Below the pieces are notes generated by a model. The model had not been told where the DNA came from, did no database searches, and saw only the letters and a program-made list of their open reading frames with translations. From the NCBI RefSeq assembly GCF_014397245.1, contig NZ_JACLHY010000015.1:53629-117628 (forward strand): DNA of 64,000 bases. The letters are read 5' to 3'. This document shows positions 26,480-36,100 of this stretch, piece after piece (within the stretch, counting starts at the first letter, position 1; every line of letters begins with the position of its first letter). Source of the stretch: Arenibacter arenosicollis. Its GTDB lineage: Bacteria > Bacteroidota > Bacteroidia > Flavobacteriales > Flavobacteriaceae. A program made the position numbers and the translations under genes.

Positions 26480-26497
26480 AGTGTGTAAGCACACACT
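26480..26497. promoter_or_regulatory. Candidate LacI operator 2 (perfect inverted repeat)
   Basis: AGTGTGT, a 4-bp spacer AAGC, then ACACACT: a perfect 7-bp mirror. It lies upstream of the presumed promoter, with its centre about 89 bp from the centre of operator 1. Two sites at such spacing are a common arrangement for looping repression by LacI-family tetramers or paired dimers. Confidence 0.7.
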
Positions 26498-26534
26498 CAT
26501 TGAAAAATAAAAAAATCGATGATTTCAGCTTACC

Positions 26535-27296
26535 CTACAATGACCTCCTAATCGCGATAAACAAGAAAATAAATATGGAGTAAATAATAAAAAAAGGAAT
26601 TATATAATTAACCCATCCCAAAACAAGCATAACACTAATAATCAAAAGTTGAAACCCAAGTCCAAAGGTAGAAACTGCAGTCATGAGCCAATTGGGAAGT
26701 CTCCTGCCATTGGCGGCCTCGGCATCCAGTTTATAAATAATGAGGTCAAAGCTGCCATAAAGAATTTTATACCACCAAAAAAGGATGTTCACATTTCGTT
26801 GATGCTCTCCTACCATGGCTACAGGAGTCCCGGATTCAAAGATTCGACTAGTAACATCACCATGAAATTTATTCCTCAAGATTACATAGTAGTAGTTATA
26901 AAGTGTCCCTTGCAACTGAAGCCCTAAAAATGCCAGTAGTGTTAAAGCAAAATCAGTATTGGTAATTCGCCAGAGCACCAAGAATATTAAGATATTCAAT
27001 ACAATATCGGATACAGAATCAAAATATCGACCTGTATATGATGGCGTATCCTTTAACCTTGCCAACTCACCATCAGCAGCATCCAAAATTGATTTTAAAA
27101 TAAAAAACAAGGCAGCGTACCAATAATAACCATAATACATACACCAAATAGCGATAACACCTGAGATGAGGAATCCAAAAGTAACATGAATAGGGGTAAC
27201 GGCCGTTGACTTAAGTGCGTTCGCGATAAGCCTAGCTATTGGCCTCCCATAATCCGAAAGGTCTAAAAATTTATGGTCTTCCGGCAATTTAGACAT
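26535..27296 (-). CDS. CDP-alcohol phosphatidyltransferase family protein
   Basis: A 253-residue membrane enzyme. The complete family signature DxxDGxxARx8GxxxDxxxD is at residues 72-97, where the Asp residues bind the two metal ions and the CDP group. About six helices follow the pattern of the family, which transfers a phosphatidyl or similar group from a CDP-alcohol to a second alcohol. The acceptor (inositol, glycerol phosphate, serine or other) cannot be inferred. It is upstream of the lacI-like gene but separated by 189 bp holding the operators, so it is probably a separate unit. Confidence 0.88.
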   Translation of the reverse strand: MSKLPEDHKFLDLSDYGRPIARLIANALKSTAVTPIHVTFGFLISGVIAIWCMYYGYYWYAALFFILKSILDAADGELARLKDTPSYTGRYFDSVSDIVLNILIFLVLWRITNTDFALTLLAFLGLQLQGTLYNYYYVILRNKFHGDVTSRIFESGTPVAMVGEHQRNVNILFWWYKILYGSFDLIIYKLDAEAANGRRLPNWLMTAVSTFGLGFQLLIISVMLVLGWVNYIIPFFIIYSIFIFLFIAIRRSL

Positions 27297-27505
27297 TCTT
27301 AGCTTTTTTTATGGAGCATTTTTAATGACTTAGTTACCTAAATTTTAAAACAGCACACTATTTAACAGTTACCTAAATATACGATTAAATAAGAAGGAAA
27401 TTATTTACATCGTTCAAAAACAAAGGGGTGATCACTCAGGTTTTCACTGAAAATAGTGAGATTTCTAAAAGAATTTGGCAAACACCAAACGCATCCAAAA
27501 CTTAT

Positions 27506-28510
27506 TTACCCCTCCAGAATCTCTAATTGTAATATAATATCCTTTTCGGTAATGGGATATGGAATTCCATCCGCAAGGGACTTATAGACATCTTCAAATA
27601 AATTAAGATAGGACGATTTTGCAGATTCTATTTTTTCGATTTGTTTTTCACCATCCTCTGTAATCGTAGTGAGTACACCAAATTTATCGGATTCCTCGAT
27701 TCCAAATAAAGGATCACCAGGACTCATTCCGGCCAACAATTGCTGCTCCTGAATATCCGTTCGAGGCTTAACAAAGGTACCCTTGGTGCCATTAAGAACA
27801 AATGAAGCTTGCGGTTGCACCACCAACATGCTCATAGTTATAAACACCTGCACACCCTTGGGATACAACAGATGTATATGAGCATAGTCGTCCACTTGGG
27901 TTTTTGGTCTGAATTGACCCGTGTACTTACTCCATTCCAATGGATATCCAAAAAGCGCTATCGTCGCGTCCAATAAATGCGGACCAAGATCGTACAAGAG
28001 GCCGCTACCAGGCACTGGGGTTTCCTTGGCAATTTTAGGGCCTATATGATGTCGGTATCGATCGTACCGCATATGCGCCTCTACCAAGGATCCAAGCTTA
28101 CCGGACTCCAGTACACTTTTAACGGAAAGAAAATCACTGTCATACCTTCTATTCTGATAAGGCAAAATACTGCGATCAACCTTTTTTGCCTCTGTAAAAA
28201 GCTCCTTGGCCTCAGAGCTGGTAACGCAAAACGGTTTTTCTACCAAAACGTGCTTTTTTGCTTTGAGCGCCTTAAGTGCAAATTCGAAATGTGTGAAATT
28301 AGGCGTATTTACCACCACCAGATCTATGTCCTTATCCGCTAAAAGCTGGTCCACGGAATCATAACTTTTGATTTTGGGATAACTCTTGTGAGCTAATTTT
28401 TTACTTCTCTCAACCACTGCCGTCAACTGGAATCCAGGATGCTCATTTAAAAAAGGGGCATGAAATAACGTGCCCGACATTCCAAAAGAAAGAATACCTG
28501 TTTTAATCAT
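27506..28510 (-). CDS. Cytosolic Gfo/Idh/MocA family oxidoreductase
   Basis: A 334-residue NAD(P)-dependent dehydrogenase without a signal peptide, unlike the two exported paralogs. It has the cofactor region 'KTGILSFGMSGTLFHAPFL', 'LVVVNTPNFTHFEFAL' and 'VLVEKPFCVTSSEA' with the catalytic Lys, and 'GSGLLYDLGPHLLD' holding the family's conserved His. The short-chain YdgJ/IolW-like branch fits best, which acts on scyllo-inosose or similar sugars; that is a tentative reading. It is monocistronic by spacing. Confidence 0.88.
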   Translation of the reverse strand: MIKTGILSFGMSGTLFHAPFLNEHPGFQLTAVVERSKKLAHKSYPKIKSYDSVDQLLADKDIDLVVVNTPNFTHFEFALKALKAKKHVLVEKPFCVTSSEAKELFTEAKKVDRSILPYQNRRYDSDFLSVKSVLESGKLGSLVEAHMRYDRYRHHIGPKIAKETPVPGSGLLYDLGPHLLDATIALFGYPLEWSKYTGQFRPKTQVDDYAHIHLLYPKGVQVFITMSMLVVQPQASFVLNGTKGTFVKPRTDIQEQQLLAGMSPGDPLFGIEESDKFGVLTTITEDGEKQIEKIESAKSSYLNLFEDVYKSLADGIPYPITEKDIILQLEILEG

Positions 28511-28688
28511 CTTTAACGCCTTAGGAAGAATTATTTAAATCTTTAATTTTTCTGTATCAAAATCAACTACCAATTTAACAATTGGACTATATAAATTGGT
28601 TTTCTATATGCTCTATGTTATTGATTTTTATTGCTTGTAATAGTCCCTACCCTTTTATAACCCTTCATCTGTAAAATTAAAATCTTCA

Positions 28689-29975
28689 CTATATGTCATG
28701 GCGGTTTTCCGGGATATAAATGTTGAAGGTAGCTCCCTTGTTCTGTCCTGAGGAAGCGGTAATATACCCATTGTGGTTTTCCACAATCTTTTTTACAATT
28801 GCGAGGCCAATACCGGTACCAGTATATTCAGACTTACCGTGTAATCGCTGAAAAAGTTCGAATATCCTTTCATGGTACTGTTGCTCAAAGCCTATGCCGT
28901 TATCAACAACGGTAATTTGGCAGTATTTTTTCGCGCCAGATTTTTTGGTTGTACCGAAATCCAATTCTGTAGTCAATTTACTCGTAATTACAATATGAGG
29001 GGCCCGATCGGATCTACTAAATTTTATTGAGTTACTAATTAGATTATACATCAATTGCCGAAATTGAAAGGGAATAATTTGAACCTTACAAGGGGTATTA
29101 AATTCAAATATCGCCTGGCGTTGTTCCAACTCCTCCAAAAGCTCCAATTTAACATCTTCCAAAATTGCAGTTAAATCTACCAGTTCAAAATTTCCTTTCT
29201 GCGTATCAGTTCGGGAATAGGCCAACAAGTCCTGAATTAAATCCTGCATCCTCCTTGCAGCGCTTTGAATCCTAGCAAAATAGTCGATTCCTGTTTCTGA
29301 AATATTCCCTTGTTCTTTATCGATTAGCCTAGAGGCAAAAGTTTGAATTTTACGCAAGGGTTCTTGCAAATCATGGGAAGCAACGTAGGCGAAGGAAGCC
29401 AGTTCCTTATTATTTTTACTTAATTCAACATTTTTTCTTTCCAAATCATCCTGATAATCCTGAATAACCTCTTCATTACGCTTCTTTTCACTCAAATCGG
29501 AAATAATAACACCTACAGTTGCAATATTCGGTCTTAAGGAAGTTAGGGAGATGTAAACGGGAATTATCGAATTATTGACATTTAAATTAATCTCTCCTTT
29601 ACTCTTTTTATAGAAGGAATTTTTGAACAACTCCTTAAATTTACCATGAGAATCCGCATCCACAAAATTCAATAATGATGTCCCAATTACTTGATCATAA
29701 GTAGAATTTAACAACTCACAGAAATAGGGATTGGTATAAACGATCATGCCTTCTTCTGTGACATTTATAGCACCTTCCCCAAATTCCTCGATCAATACTC
29801 TGTACGCATAATCCCCACTTTGAAGAGTATATACTTCAGATCGATTGTCTATGTTGACAGCAAAAGCATCAACCTCGCCCTTTTGAATTGCGTTGACAAG
29901 CTGCTCCGAATCTTCCAACCGACTTTCGAGTTCTTCAATCTTTTTTAATAAACTTTCTTTGGATACCTGCGTCAT
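28689..29975 (-). CDS. PAS-domain sensor histidine kinase of the kai operon
   Basis: A 428-residue soluble kinase. An N-terminal coiled coil (residues 5-35) leads to a PAS domain (about 60-160), then HisKA with 'FAYVASHDLQEPLRK' (His201) and a HATPase domain ('LISNSIKFS', 'DNGIGFEQ', 'GTGIGLAIVKKIVE'). It has no membrane helix and no KaiB-like sensor, unlike cyanobacterial SasA. Its start shares a base with the stop of the second kaiB, a sign of translational coupling, so it is the likely output or input kinase of the Kai module. No partner response regulator is adjacent. Confidence 0.92.
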   Translation of the reverse strand: MTQVSKESLLKKIEELESRLEDSEQLVNAIQKGEVDAFAVNIDNRSEVYTLQSGDYAYRVLIEEFGEGAINVTEEGMIVYTNPYFCELLNSTYDQVIGTSLLNFVDADSHGKFKELFKNSFYKKSKGEINLNVNNSIIPVYISLTSLRPNIATVGVIISDLSEKKRNEEVIQDYQDDLERKNVELSKNNKELASFAYVASHDLQEPLRKIQTFASRLIDKEQGNISETGIDYFARIQSAARRMQDLIQDLLAYSRTDTQKGNFELVDLTAILEDVKLELLEELEQRQAIFEFNTPCKVQIIPFQFRQLMYNLISNSIKFSRSDRAPHIVITSKLTTELDFGTTKKSGAKKYCQITVVDNGIGFEQQYHERIFELFQRLHGKSEYTGTGIGLAIVKKIVENHNGYITASSGQNKGATFNIYIPENRHDI

Positions 29976-30289
29976 TAGCTTCCATTAAATTGAATACCTA
30001 GGGCTTTAACCACTTTTTCTGTATCGGCCAAAGTACCGATCAAGGTTTTCCTAGGCAATGGCAATTGTTTAATCAATGAGGGACTAAAAATAATATGTTG
30101 CTCCGCTGCCACTTCAGGGTGTTTGTAGATATCAATAATTTCCAGTTCGAACGCACCTGCCAAATGCTCCTCACTTAAGCGTTTTATGTTTTCGATAGCC
30201 TCCATTGATTTTGGGGACATTCCTGAAACATAAAGCTGAAGAACTAATTTATCTTCTGAAATAACCCTAACGGTGTCTTTATTTTTCAT
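29975..30289 (-). CDS. kaiB: KaiB-family protein (second copy)
   Basis: A 104-residue protein with the KaiB thioredoxin-like pattern: first strand '[20 protein letters not shown]', then '[20 protein letters not shown]', '[18 protein letters not shown]' and a C-terminal helix. KaiB switches fold to bind the KaiC CI ring and recruit kinases. It overlaps the first kaiB by 4 bp and touches the kinase gene by 1 bp. It differs clearly from the other copy, so the two may bind different partners. Confidence 0.9.
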   Translation of the reverse strand: MKNKDTVRVISEDKLVLQLYVSGMSPKSMEAIENIKRLSEEHLAGAFELEIIDIYKHPEVAAEQHIIFSPSLIKQLPLPRKTLIGTLADTEKVVKALGIQFNGS

Positions 30290-30594
30290 GTCACAATTTT
30301 CTTCTCCTTATCCAAGGTACGAATATTCAAACCCACCAAGACCCTTTCCTCATTGGAAAGATCGCCTATGATTTTTCTCAAAGGTTCAGGAAATTTTCTC
30401 ACCAAGGTAGGAATAGCAAATATTTGATCGCCCTCAGCTAATTGTGGATTTTTCAATAAATCTATTACCTCAATGGTATAATTCCCTTCCAAATGTTCCT
30501 TGCAATATTTGTTTATGTTCTGCAGGGCTGTAATAGACTTAGGAGTCTGTCCAGCTATGTACAATCTTAATTCGTATTTTTTTGATGTTGACAT
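30286..30594 (-). CDS. kaiB: KaiB-family protein (first copy)
   Basis: A 102-residue KaiB homolog: '[20 protein letters not shown]', '[20 protein letters not shown]', '[20 protein letters not shown]'. This is the closer of the two to cyanobacterial KaiB, with the conserved 'IAGxTPKS' loop and the cis-proline region 'AIPTLVRK'. It follows kaiC by 26 bp and overlaps the second kaiB by 4 bp. Confidence 0.92.
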   Translation of the reverse strand: MSTSKKYELRLYIAGQTPKSITALQNINKYCKEHLEGNYTIEVIDLLKNPQLAEGDQIFAIPTLVRKFPEPLRKIIGDLSNEERVLVGLNIRTLDKEKKIVT

Positions 30595-30620
30595 CCTATT
30601 TCAAATTTAGCAAATTGTAT

Positions 30621-32048
30621 TTATAAGTTATCTTCCTTAAATTTAAAGCCCTTATTGGAAATTGCAAACTCCTTTTTTCCATTAAAATGCCCCATACCCC
30701 TAGCTTTCACCACTAATAAACTCCGTTCCCTAGTCCCTTTTCGATTTTCATTTCTAACATTAATCCAATTATCTGCCAGTGATGATACGGCATCTACAGT
30801 AGGGTCCGAATGTACATTATCATTATTATGGGTCAAAGAGGTAAATAACGCATTAATTTGATTAGTCTTTAAAGTGTCCATTAACCTCACCAACATCCCC
30901 CTTACTTCACTACTGCTTCCAATTGTAATTAGACTACTAATTGGATCTATTATCACAGTCTTTGGCCTCAATTCAGACATCAATTTATGAAGTAGCAATA
31001 AATGCATTTCCAACCCTTGTAAGGAAGGCCTTGAAGCGTGAATATGAAGCAACCCCGCCTCAACCGCAGGCCTTAAATTTAATCCTATCGAATCCATATT
31101 ACGAAGCAATTGTTCCGGAGATTCCTCGAATGAAAAATACAGTACAGGTTCATTCCGCTTATAACTTGCCATAGCAAAATAAGAAGCCAAAATGGTTTTT
31201 GATGTACCGGCAGTACCGGTAATTAATGTACTACTTCCTCGATACAGTCCATTAAGAGTAAATAAGCTATCCAGATCCGATAACCCATACGAAATGACAT
31301 CCGTAGGAGATTCGTAATCCAACTTTAAAGAAGTTACAGGGATAACGGAAATACCGCTTTCATCTATAATAAATGGGTATTCATTGGTACCATGTGTAGA
31401 TCCACGATATTTTACAACACGAAGTCTTCGGGTCGCAATTTGATCAATTACCCTAAAATCCAATAAAATTACACAATCCGACACATATTCCTCCAAACCT
31501 TGTCTGGTAAGGGAATTTTCTCCTCTTTCTCCAGTTATTACCGCTGTTACCCCTTTATCTTTCAAAAACCTAAATAAGCGACGTATTTCCGACCGTAATA
31601 TGGACAAATTATCCATTCCGATGAACAAAGATTCAATTGTGTCCAACACCACCCTTTTAGCTCCTATAGCATCAATGGCATAGCCCAATCTTATGAACAA
31701 ACCTTCCAAATCATATTCTCCAGTTTCCTCAATTTCCGAACGTTCTATATGCACATGGTCAATTCGAAGTTTATTTTCGGACTTTAACTGCTCTAGGTCA
31801 AATCCCAAGGAACGTACATTCTTACCAAGGTCACTAGCGGACTCTTCAAAACTCATAAATACTCCCGGTTCATTGTACTCTGTAATCCCTTTTACCAAGA
31901 ATTGCATTGCAAAAAGGGTTTTACCACACCCAGCACTACCACAAATTAAAACAGGTCTTCCCTTGGGAAACCCCCCCGTAGTTATTTCATCCAAACCACT
32001 AACCCCAGATGGGGTTTTAGGCAAGCTATTATTTTTAACCATTGTCAT
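30621..32048 (-). CDS. kaiC: KaiC-family double-domain ATPase
   Basis: A 475-residue protein with two RecA-like KaiC domains. CI has Walker A GSAGCGKT (37-44), catalytic Glu pair (68-69, 'SFEES') and 'VVLDTIESL'. CII has a Walker A-like GTAGTSKT (278-285), Glu pair (308-309) and 'VIIDPISSL'. In the segment matching the phosphorylated Ser431-Thr432 of cyanobacterial KaiC, Ser422-Ser423 are present, so autophosphorylation is possible. The tail after CII is short, so the KaiA-binding loop of clock KaiC seems missing, in line with the lack of kaiA here. It leads the operon kaiC-kaiB-kaiB-kinase. Confidence 0.93.
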   Translation of the reverse strand: MTMVKNNSLPKTPSGVSGLDEITTGGFPKGRPVLICGSAGCGKTLFAMQFLVKGITEYNEPGVFMSFEESASDLGKNVRSLGFDLEQLKSENKLRIDHVHIERSEIEETGEYDLEGLFIRLGYAIDAIGAKRVVLDTIESLFIGMDNLSILRSEIRRLFRFLKDKGVTAVITGERGENSLTRQGLEEYVSDCVILLDFRVIDQIATRRLRVVKYRGSTHGTNEYPFIIDESGISVIPVTSLKLDYESPTDVISYGLSDLDSLFTLNGLYRGSSTLITGTAGTSKTILASYFAMASYKRNEPVLYFSFEESPEQLLRNMDSIGLNLRPAVEAGLLHIHASRPSLQGLEMHLLLLHKLMSELRPKTVIIDPISSLITIGSSSEVRGMLVRLMDTLKTNQINALFTSLTHNNDNVHSDPTVDAVSSLADNWINVRNENRKGTRERSLLVVKARGMGHFNGKKEFAISNKGFKFKEDNL

Positions 32049-32683
32049 TCAAAAACTATTAAATATATAATTACTGAATAATAAAATTACCCATTTTTTT
32101 TTGAATCAATCGAAATTGATTCAATTTAAAGGAGTCGAAATTTTCTCTTCAATAAGAATGGATTAAAGTTTTAAATTGATATGACCCAATGAAGTCATTT
32201 TCTGCTAATCCAATTTTATTTTTTGAAAGTCCTGCAATTCAGCTAAGAATTACTGGAATATCCCTTATGTTCGAATTTGTCTAATGCCCTTCAACATTTA
32301 CAATAGCCTTTGCAAGGCATACTTAAATCAATCATTGAAAATTAAGGGTAAGTGAAGCTTTTACACATATAGAGCGTTTTATAAATACTACCCGCCTTCA
32401 AACAGGGGGATAAATCCCTAATAATAGGTAACACCTCCAAAGCCCCCTGTAAACGAATAACTCTTGGAATCCTCGTCTACAGGCAATTATTTGTTGGGCA
32501 TATTTTTTGGAACAAAAATATTTGTGTTGATCAGCAATGATTATCTCAATCGATAAAAACCTTAACCCATAACTAATGAAGAGCTTTTATTTTACAGGAA
32601 TAGTTAAAGCTTAAAAAAGAATAAAGAGCCTATTTACCCTATATACATACACGCAACCAATTCGCTGAATTAGCCAGCATATA
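32049..32683. other. 635-bp region without a gene upstream of kaiC
   Basis: This lies between the end of valS and the start of kaiC, both on the minus strand. I see no coding frame, tRNA or clear terminator. Besides the inverted repeat at 32101-32124, a possible folded element spans 32402-32450: ACAGGGGG pairs with CCCCCTGT and encloses a small AGGT/ACCT hairpin. It may hold the kaiC promoter and a long untranslated leader. Confidence 0.5.
32101..32124. promoter_or_regulatory. Perfect inverted repeat upstream of the kai operon
   Basis: Two 10-bp arms, TTGAATCAAT and ATTGATTCAA, are separated by CGAA, 53 bp before the kaiC start. No T-tract follows on either strand in terminator orientation (the minus-strand copy is followed by A residues), so an operator for a dimeric regulator is the better reading. 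Confidence 0.6.
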
Positions 32684-35314
32684 TTAACGTATATTTTCCA
32701 AGCTTTTCTCCAAAGTATCTATCTTGGCAAGCGCATCTGCTTCCTTCTGCCTTTCCAAGGCAATAACTGGTTCAGGAGCATTACTCACAAAACGATCGTT
32801 GGAAAGCTTCTTTCTTACCGAAACCAAAAAGCCCTTTGTATACTCCAATTCTTCCTCTAATTTTTTAATTTCCGCCTCAATGTCAATCGCGCCGATCATT
32901 GGCACAAAATACTCGTTGGACTTCACCCTAAACGTCAAGGCGCCCTCCACCGCATTGTCTACATAATCGATCGCCGATAAATTGGTCAACTTGGCAATAA
33001 CAACATCCCAATCCCGAGAAATATCCCCATCATTCAATACCGACAATTGAAGCGTATCTTTCATGGGAATGTTCTTTTCCTTTCGAATAGTTCGGACTCC
33101 GGCAATTACCTCCGAGGCAAAATTAAAACCTTCAATCAACTCCTCATCAACAGCCTGTATTTTTGGCCATTTAGCAATTACCAATGCCTGTTCGGGGCTT
33201 CGTTCTGCAATATGCTGCCAAACCTCCTCGGTTAGGAAAGGCATAAATGGGTGCAATAATTTTAAGTTTTCTTCAAAAATATGGATTACCGCGTCAAATG
33301 TAATTCTATCTATTGGCTGCTGATAGGCGGGTTTTATAATTTCCAATAACCAGGAACTATAATCATCCCAAACCAATTTATAAATAGCCATTAATGCATC
33401 CGAGATACGGTATTTACTAAAATGATCTTCAATTTCAGCAAGAGTTTTGTTGAATTTTGCGGTATACCACTCAATTCCCAACTTGGAAGCCTCTGGTTGT
33501 GGCAGGTCGGCAACCTCCCATCCCTTAACCAAACGGAATCCGTTCCAGATTTTATTGGCAAAGTTTTTTCCTTGTTGACACAATGCCTCATCGAACATTA
33601 AATCATTACCTGCCGCAGAACTCAACAAAAGTCCAACACGAACCCCATCTGCACCGTAATCTTCAATTAATTTCAGGGCATCAGGCGAATTTCCGAGCGA
33701 CTTTGACATCTTGCGTCTTTGCTTATCGCGCACCAATCCAGTAAGATATACGTTTTCAAAAGGCTTTTCCTGACGATATTCATAGCCGGAAATAATCATT
33801 CTTGCCACCCAAAAAAACAGGATATCCGGTCCGGTCACCAAATCATTGGTAGGATAGTAATATTCTATTTCCTTGTTATTGGGCTCCAAAATCCCATTAA
33901 AAACACTTATTGGCCATATCCAAGAAGAAAACCAGGTATCCAGAGCATCCACATCCTGCCTAAGGCCATCCATGGTCAACGCCGAATTTCCGGATTTTTT
34001 CTTGGCCAATTCCAAAGCTGCTTCCTTGCTCTCAGCAACAACAAAATCGTCCTGTCCGTCCCCAAAATAATAGGCCGGAATTTGTTGTCCCCACCATAAT
34101 TGTCTGGAAATATTCCAGTCGCGGATGTTTTCCATCCAATGGCGATAGGTGTTTTCGAATTTTTTAGGGAACAACTTAATATCTTCATCCTCTAAAACCG
34201 ACTTTATTGCAGGCTTCGCCAATTGTTCCATACTTAAAAACCACTGGTCGGACAATCTTGGCTCTATAACCGCTTTGGTTCTTTCCGAGGTACCAATTTT
34301 ATTAAGATGTTGCTCGGTCTTTACCAAAAACCCCTTTTCTTCCAATTCCTTGGAAATGGCCTTCCTGACCACAAAACGATCCTGGCCTTCATAATAGAGC
34401 CCAAAACTATTTAAACTGGCATCCTCATTAAAGATATCTATGGTCTCCAAATTATGTTTCTCTCCCAAGGCCTTATCGTTGACATCATGCGCAGGTGTCA
34501 CCTTAAGACAACCCGTTCCAAATTCCACATCAACATATTCATCCTCAATAATAGGGATTACCCTATTACAAATGGGTACGATAGCATTTTTACCTCTCAA
34601 ATGGGCATAACGTTCATCATTGGGATTAATACAGATAGCAGTATCCCCTAAAATGGTCTCCGGCCTAGTAGTGGCAATGGTCACCATTTCGTCAGAACCC
34701 TCTATTTTATAAGCCAAATAGTACAACAGCCCCTGTCTTTCCTCATAAATCACCTCTTCATCGGACAAGGTAGTTTTCGCCTCTGGATCCCAATTTACCA
34801 TGCGGTAACCCCTATATATCAACCCTTTGTTAAACAGATCCACAAAGACTTTTATAACGGAAGCGGACATATTGTCATCCATGGTAAACTTGGTGCGGTC
34901 CCAATCGCAGGAACAGCCCAATTTCTTTAGTTGTTCCAAAATCACCCCACCGTATTCATGCGTCCAATCCCAGGCATGCTTTAAAAATTCTTCTCGGGTA
35001 ATATCTTTTTTATCTATTCCCTGTTCTTTTAATTTGGCAACCACTTTAGCCTCCGTAGCAATGGAAGCGTGATCGGTTCCTGGCACCCAACAGGCATTTT
35101 TCCCCATTAAACGGGCCCTACGAATCAATACATCCTGTATGGTGTTGTTCAACATATGCCCCATATGCAGCACTCCGGTAACATTTGGTGGCGGTATTAC
35201 AATGGTATATGGCTCCCTATTATCCGGGGTGGAATGAAAATAATTATGCTTTGTCCAATAGTCGTACCATTGGCCCTCTATCTTCTGAGGCTCATATTTT
35301 GAAGGAATTTCCAT
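32684..35314 (-). CDS. valS: Valyl-tRNA synthetase
   Basis: An 876-residue class I synthetase that charges tRNA-Val. Visible are the HIGH motif as HMGH (50-53, in '[15 protein letters not shown]'), the editing-domain region ('[20 protein letters not shown]'), the KMSKS loop (from about residue 535) and a C-terminal coiled coil (about 815-876, '[18 protein letters not shown]'-like). Full length for the family. A minus-strand box TAAATTTG (35372-35365) about 51 bp upstream could be its -7 element, without a good -33. Confidence 0.97.
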   Translation of the reverse strand: MEIPSKYEPQKIEGQWYDYWTKHNYFHSTPDNREPYTIVIPPPNVTGVLHMGHMLNNTIQDVLIRRARLMGKNACWVPGTDHASIATEAKVVAKLKEQGIDKKDITREEFLKHAWDWTHEYGGVILEQLKKLGCSCDWDRTKFTMDDNMSASVIKVFVDLFNKGLIYRGYRMVNWDPEAKTTLSDEEVIYEERQGLLYYLAYKIEGSDEMVTIATTRPETILGDTAICINPNDERYAHLRGKNAIVPICNRVIPIIEDEYVDVEFGTGCLKVTPAHDVNDKALGEKHNLETIDIFNEDASLNSFGLYYEGQDRFVVRKAISKELEEKGFLVKTEQHLNKIGTSERTKAVIEPRLSDQWFLSMEQLAKPAIKSVLEDEDIKLFPKKFENTYRHWMENIRDWNISRQLWWGQQIPAYYFGDGQDDFVVAESKEAALELAKKKSGNSALTMDGLRQDVDALDTWFSSWIWPISVFNGILEPNNKEIEYYYPTNDLVTGPDILFFWVARMIISGYEYRQEKPFENVYLTGLVRDKQRRKMSKSLGNSPDALKLIEDYGADGVRVGLLLSSAAGNDLMFDEALCQQGKNFANKIWNGFRLVKGWEVADLPQPEASKLGIEWYTAKFNKTLAEIEDHFSKYRISDALMAIYKLVWDDYSSWLLEIIKPAYQQPIDRITFDAVIHIFEENLKLLHPFMPFLTEEVWQHIAERSPEQALVIAKWPKIQAVDEELIEGFNFASEVIAGVRTIRKEKNIPMKDTLQLSVLNDGDISRDWDVVIAKLTNLSAIDYVDNAVEGALTFRVKSNEYFVPMIGAIDIEAEIKKLEEELEYTKGFLVSVRKKLSNDRFVSNAPEPVIALERQKEADALAKIDTLEKSLENIR

Positions 35315-35458
35315 TATTTGGAACAGTTTTTGCTAACCCTTAACGGGCGATTACTAATTGAGTGCAAATTTAATGTTAAACATGAAGTAATTCTAAGGTT
35401 TTTGCCCAAATAGAAATACGAAACAAAAATAACTAACGTTATTACATAACAAAAGAAT

Positions 35459-35489
35459 TTTGGAGGTTCATTAAAAACATTTACTTTTG
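35459..35489 (+). promoter_or_regulatory. Bacteroidota-type promoter of the DUF1573 gene
   Basis: TTTG at 35459-35462 and TACTTTTG at 35482-35489 are separated by exactly 19 bp, the consensus TTTG-N19-TAnnTTTG of the primary Bacteroidota sigma factor. The start codon lies 23 bp after the -7 box. This is the best promoter seen in the window and supports the taxonomic assignment. Confidence 0.78.
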
Positions 35490-35512
35490 AAATTCACCAA
35501 AAACTAAAAATA

Positions 35513-35899
35513 ATGAAAAAAATAGTACTAGTTCTATTTATTGGTCTCTTAGGTTTTGGCCTAACCGCTCAAGAAAATGTAGCGAAAATTAAATTCAAAG
35601 CAGAAACCGTTGATTATGGTGAAATCGCTAAAGGAAGCGATGGTGTAAGGATATTTGAATTTACGAATACAGGGGATGCTCCACTTGTCATAAGTAAAGT
35701 TAGCTCTAGCTGTGGATGTACCATTCCAAAAAAACCGGATGCACCAATCTTACCAGGTAAAACCGGTGAGATCCAAGTAAAATATGACACCAACAGAGTA
35801 GGTCCCATTGCAAAGGCAATTACAGTAATTTCCAATGCTGACACCCCTACGAAAGTGTTAAAAATAAAAGGAAAAGTATTGCCTCCAGAAGGCAAATAA
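35513..35899 (+). CDS. DUF1573 secreted protein
   Basis: A 128-residue protein with a signal peptide (cut after 'GFGLTAQ', about residue 20) and one DUF1573 domain of immunoglobulin-like fold: 'VDYGEIAKGSDGVRIFEFTN', 'SSCGCTIPKKPDAPILPG', 'IQVKYDTN'. The CGC motif is typical. The family is abundant in Bacteroidota; its function is not established. It has its own promoter and a strong terminator, so it is a single-gene unit with probable high expression. Confidence 0.9.
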   Translation: MKKIVLVLFIGLLGFGLTAQENVAKIKFKAETVDYGEIAKGSDGVRIFEFTNTGDAPLVISKVSSSCGCTIPKKPDAPILPGKTGEIQVKYDTNRVGPIAKAITVISNADTPTKVLKIKGKVLPPEGK

Positions 35900-35916
35900 A
35901 CTCTTCCCTACAAACA

Positions 35917-35960
35917 AAAAGCTTGTTAGTACTTTATAAAGTATTTAACAAGCTTTTTTT
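35917..35960. terminator. Bidirectional intrinsic terminator
   Basis: A 12-bp stem (AAAAGCTTGTTA with TAACAAGCTTTT) with further inner pairing (TACTTT with AAAGTA) is followed by seven T on the plus strand and preceded by A on the minus strand. It ends the DUF1573 transcript and may also stop the convergent protease gene. Confidence 0.85.
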
Positions 35961-36100
35961 ATTCCCGAGACCCGCCTTTCTAAAGCCACAGGCATATTGA
36001 AAGTCGATAGTCGAACCAATCGAATCCCGCCATTCTGAGGCGGTTCCTGTTTAATTCCATACTTCCAAAGACCAGGGTCTGCCTTGGGGCTTAACACCAT

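Noticed and set aside
32101..32124. Reading the inverted repeat upstream of kaiC as a terminator
   Set aside because: No run of T follows the stem on either strand, and its GC content is low.
35960..36100. A possible tRNA in the gap after the DUF1573 terminator
   Set aside because: A stretch with GAATCCCGCC resembles a T-arm fragment, but no acceptor stem, anticodon arm or correct length could be formed.
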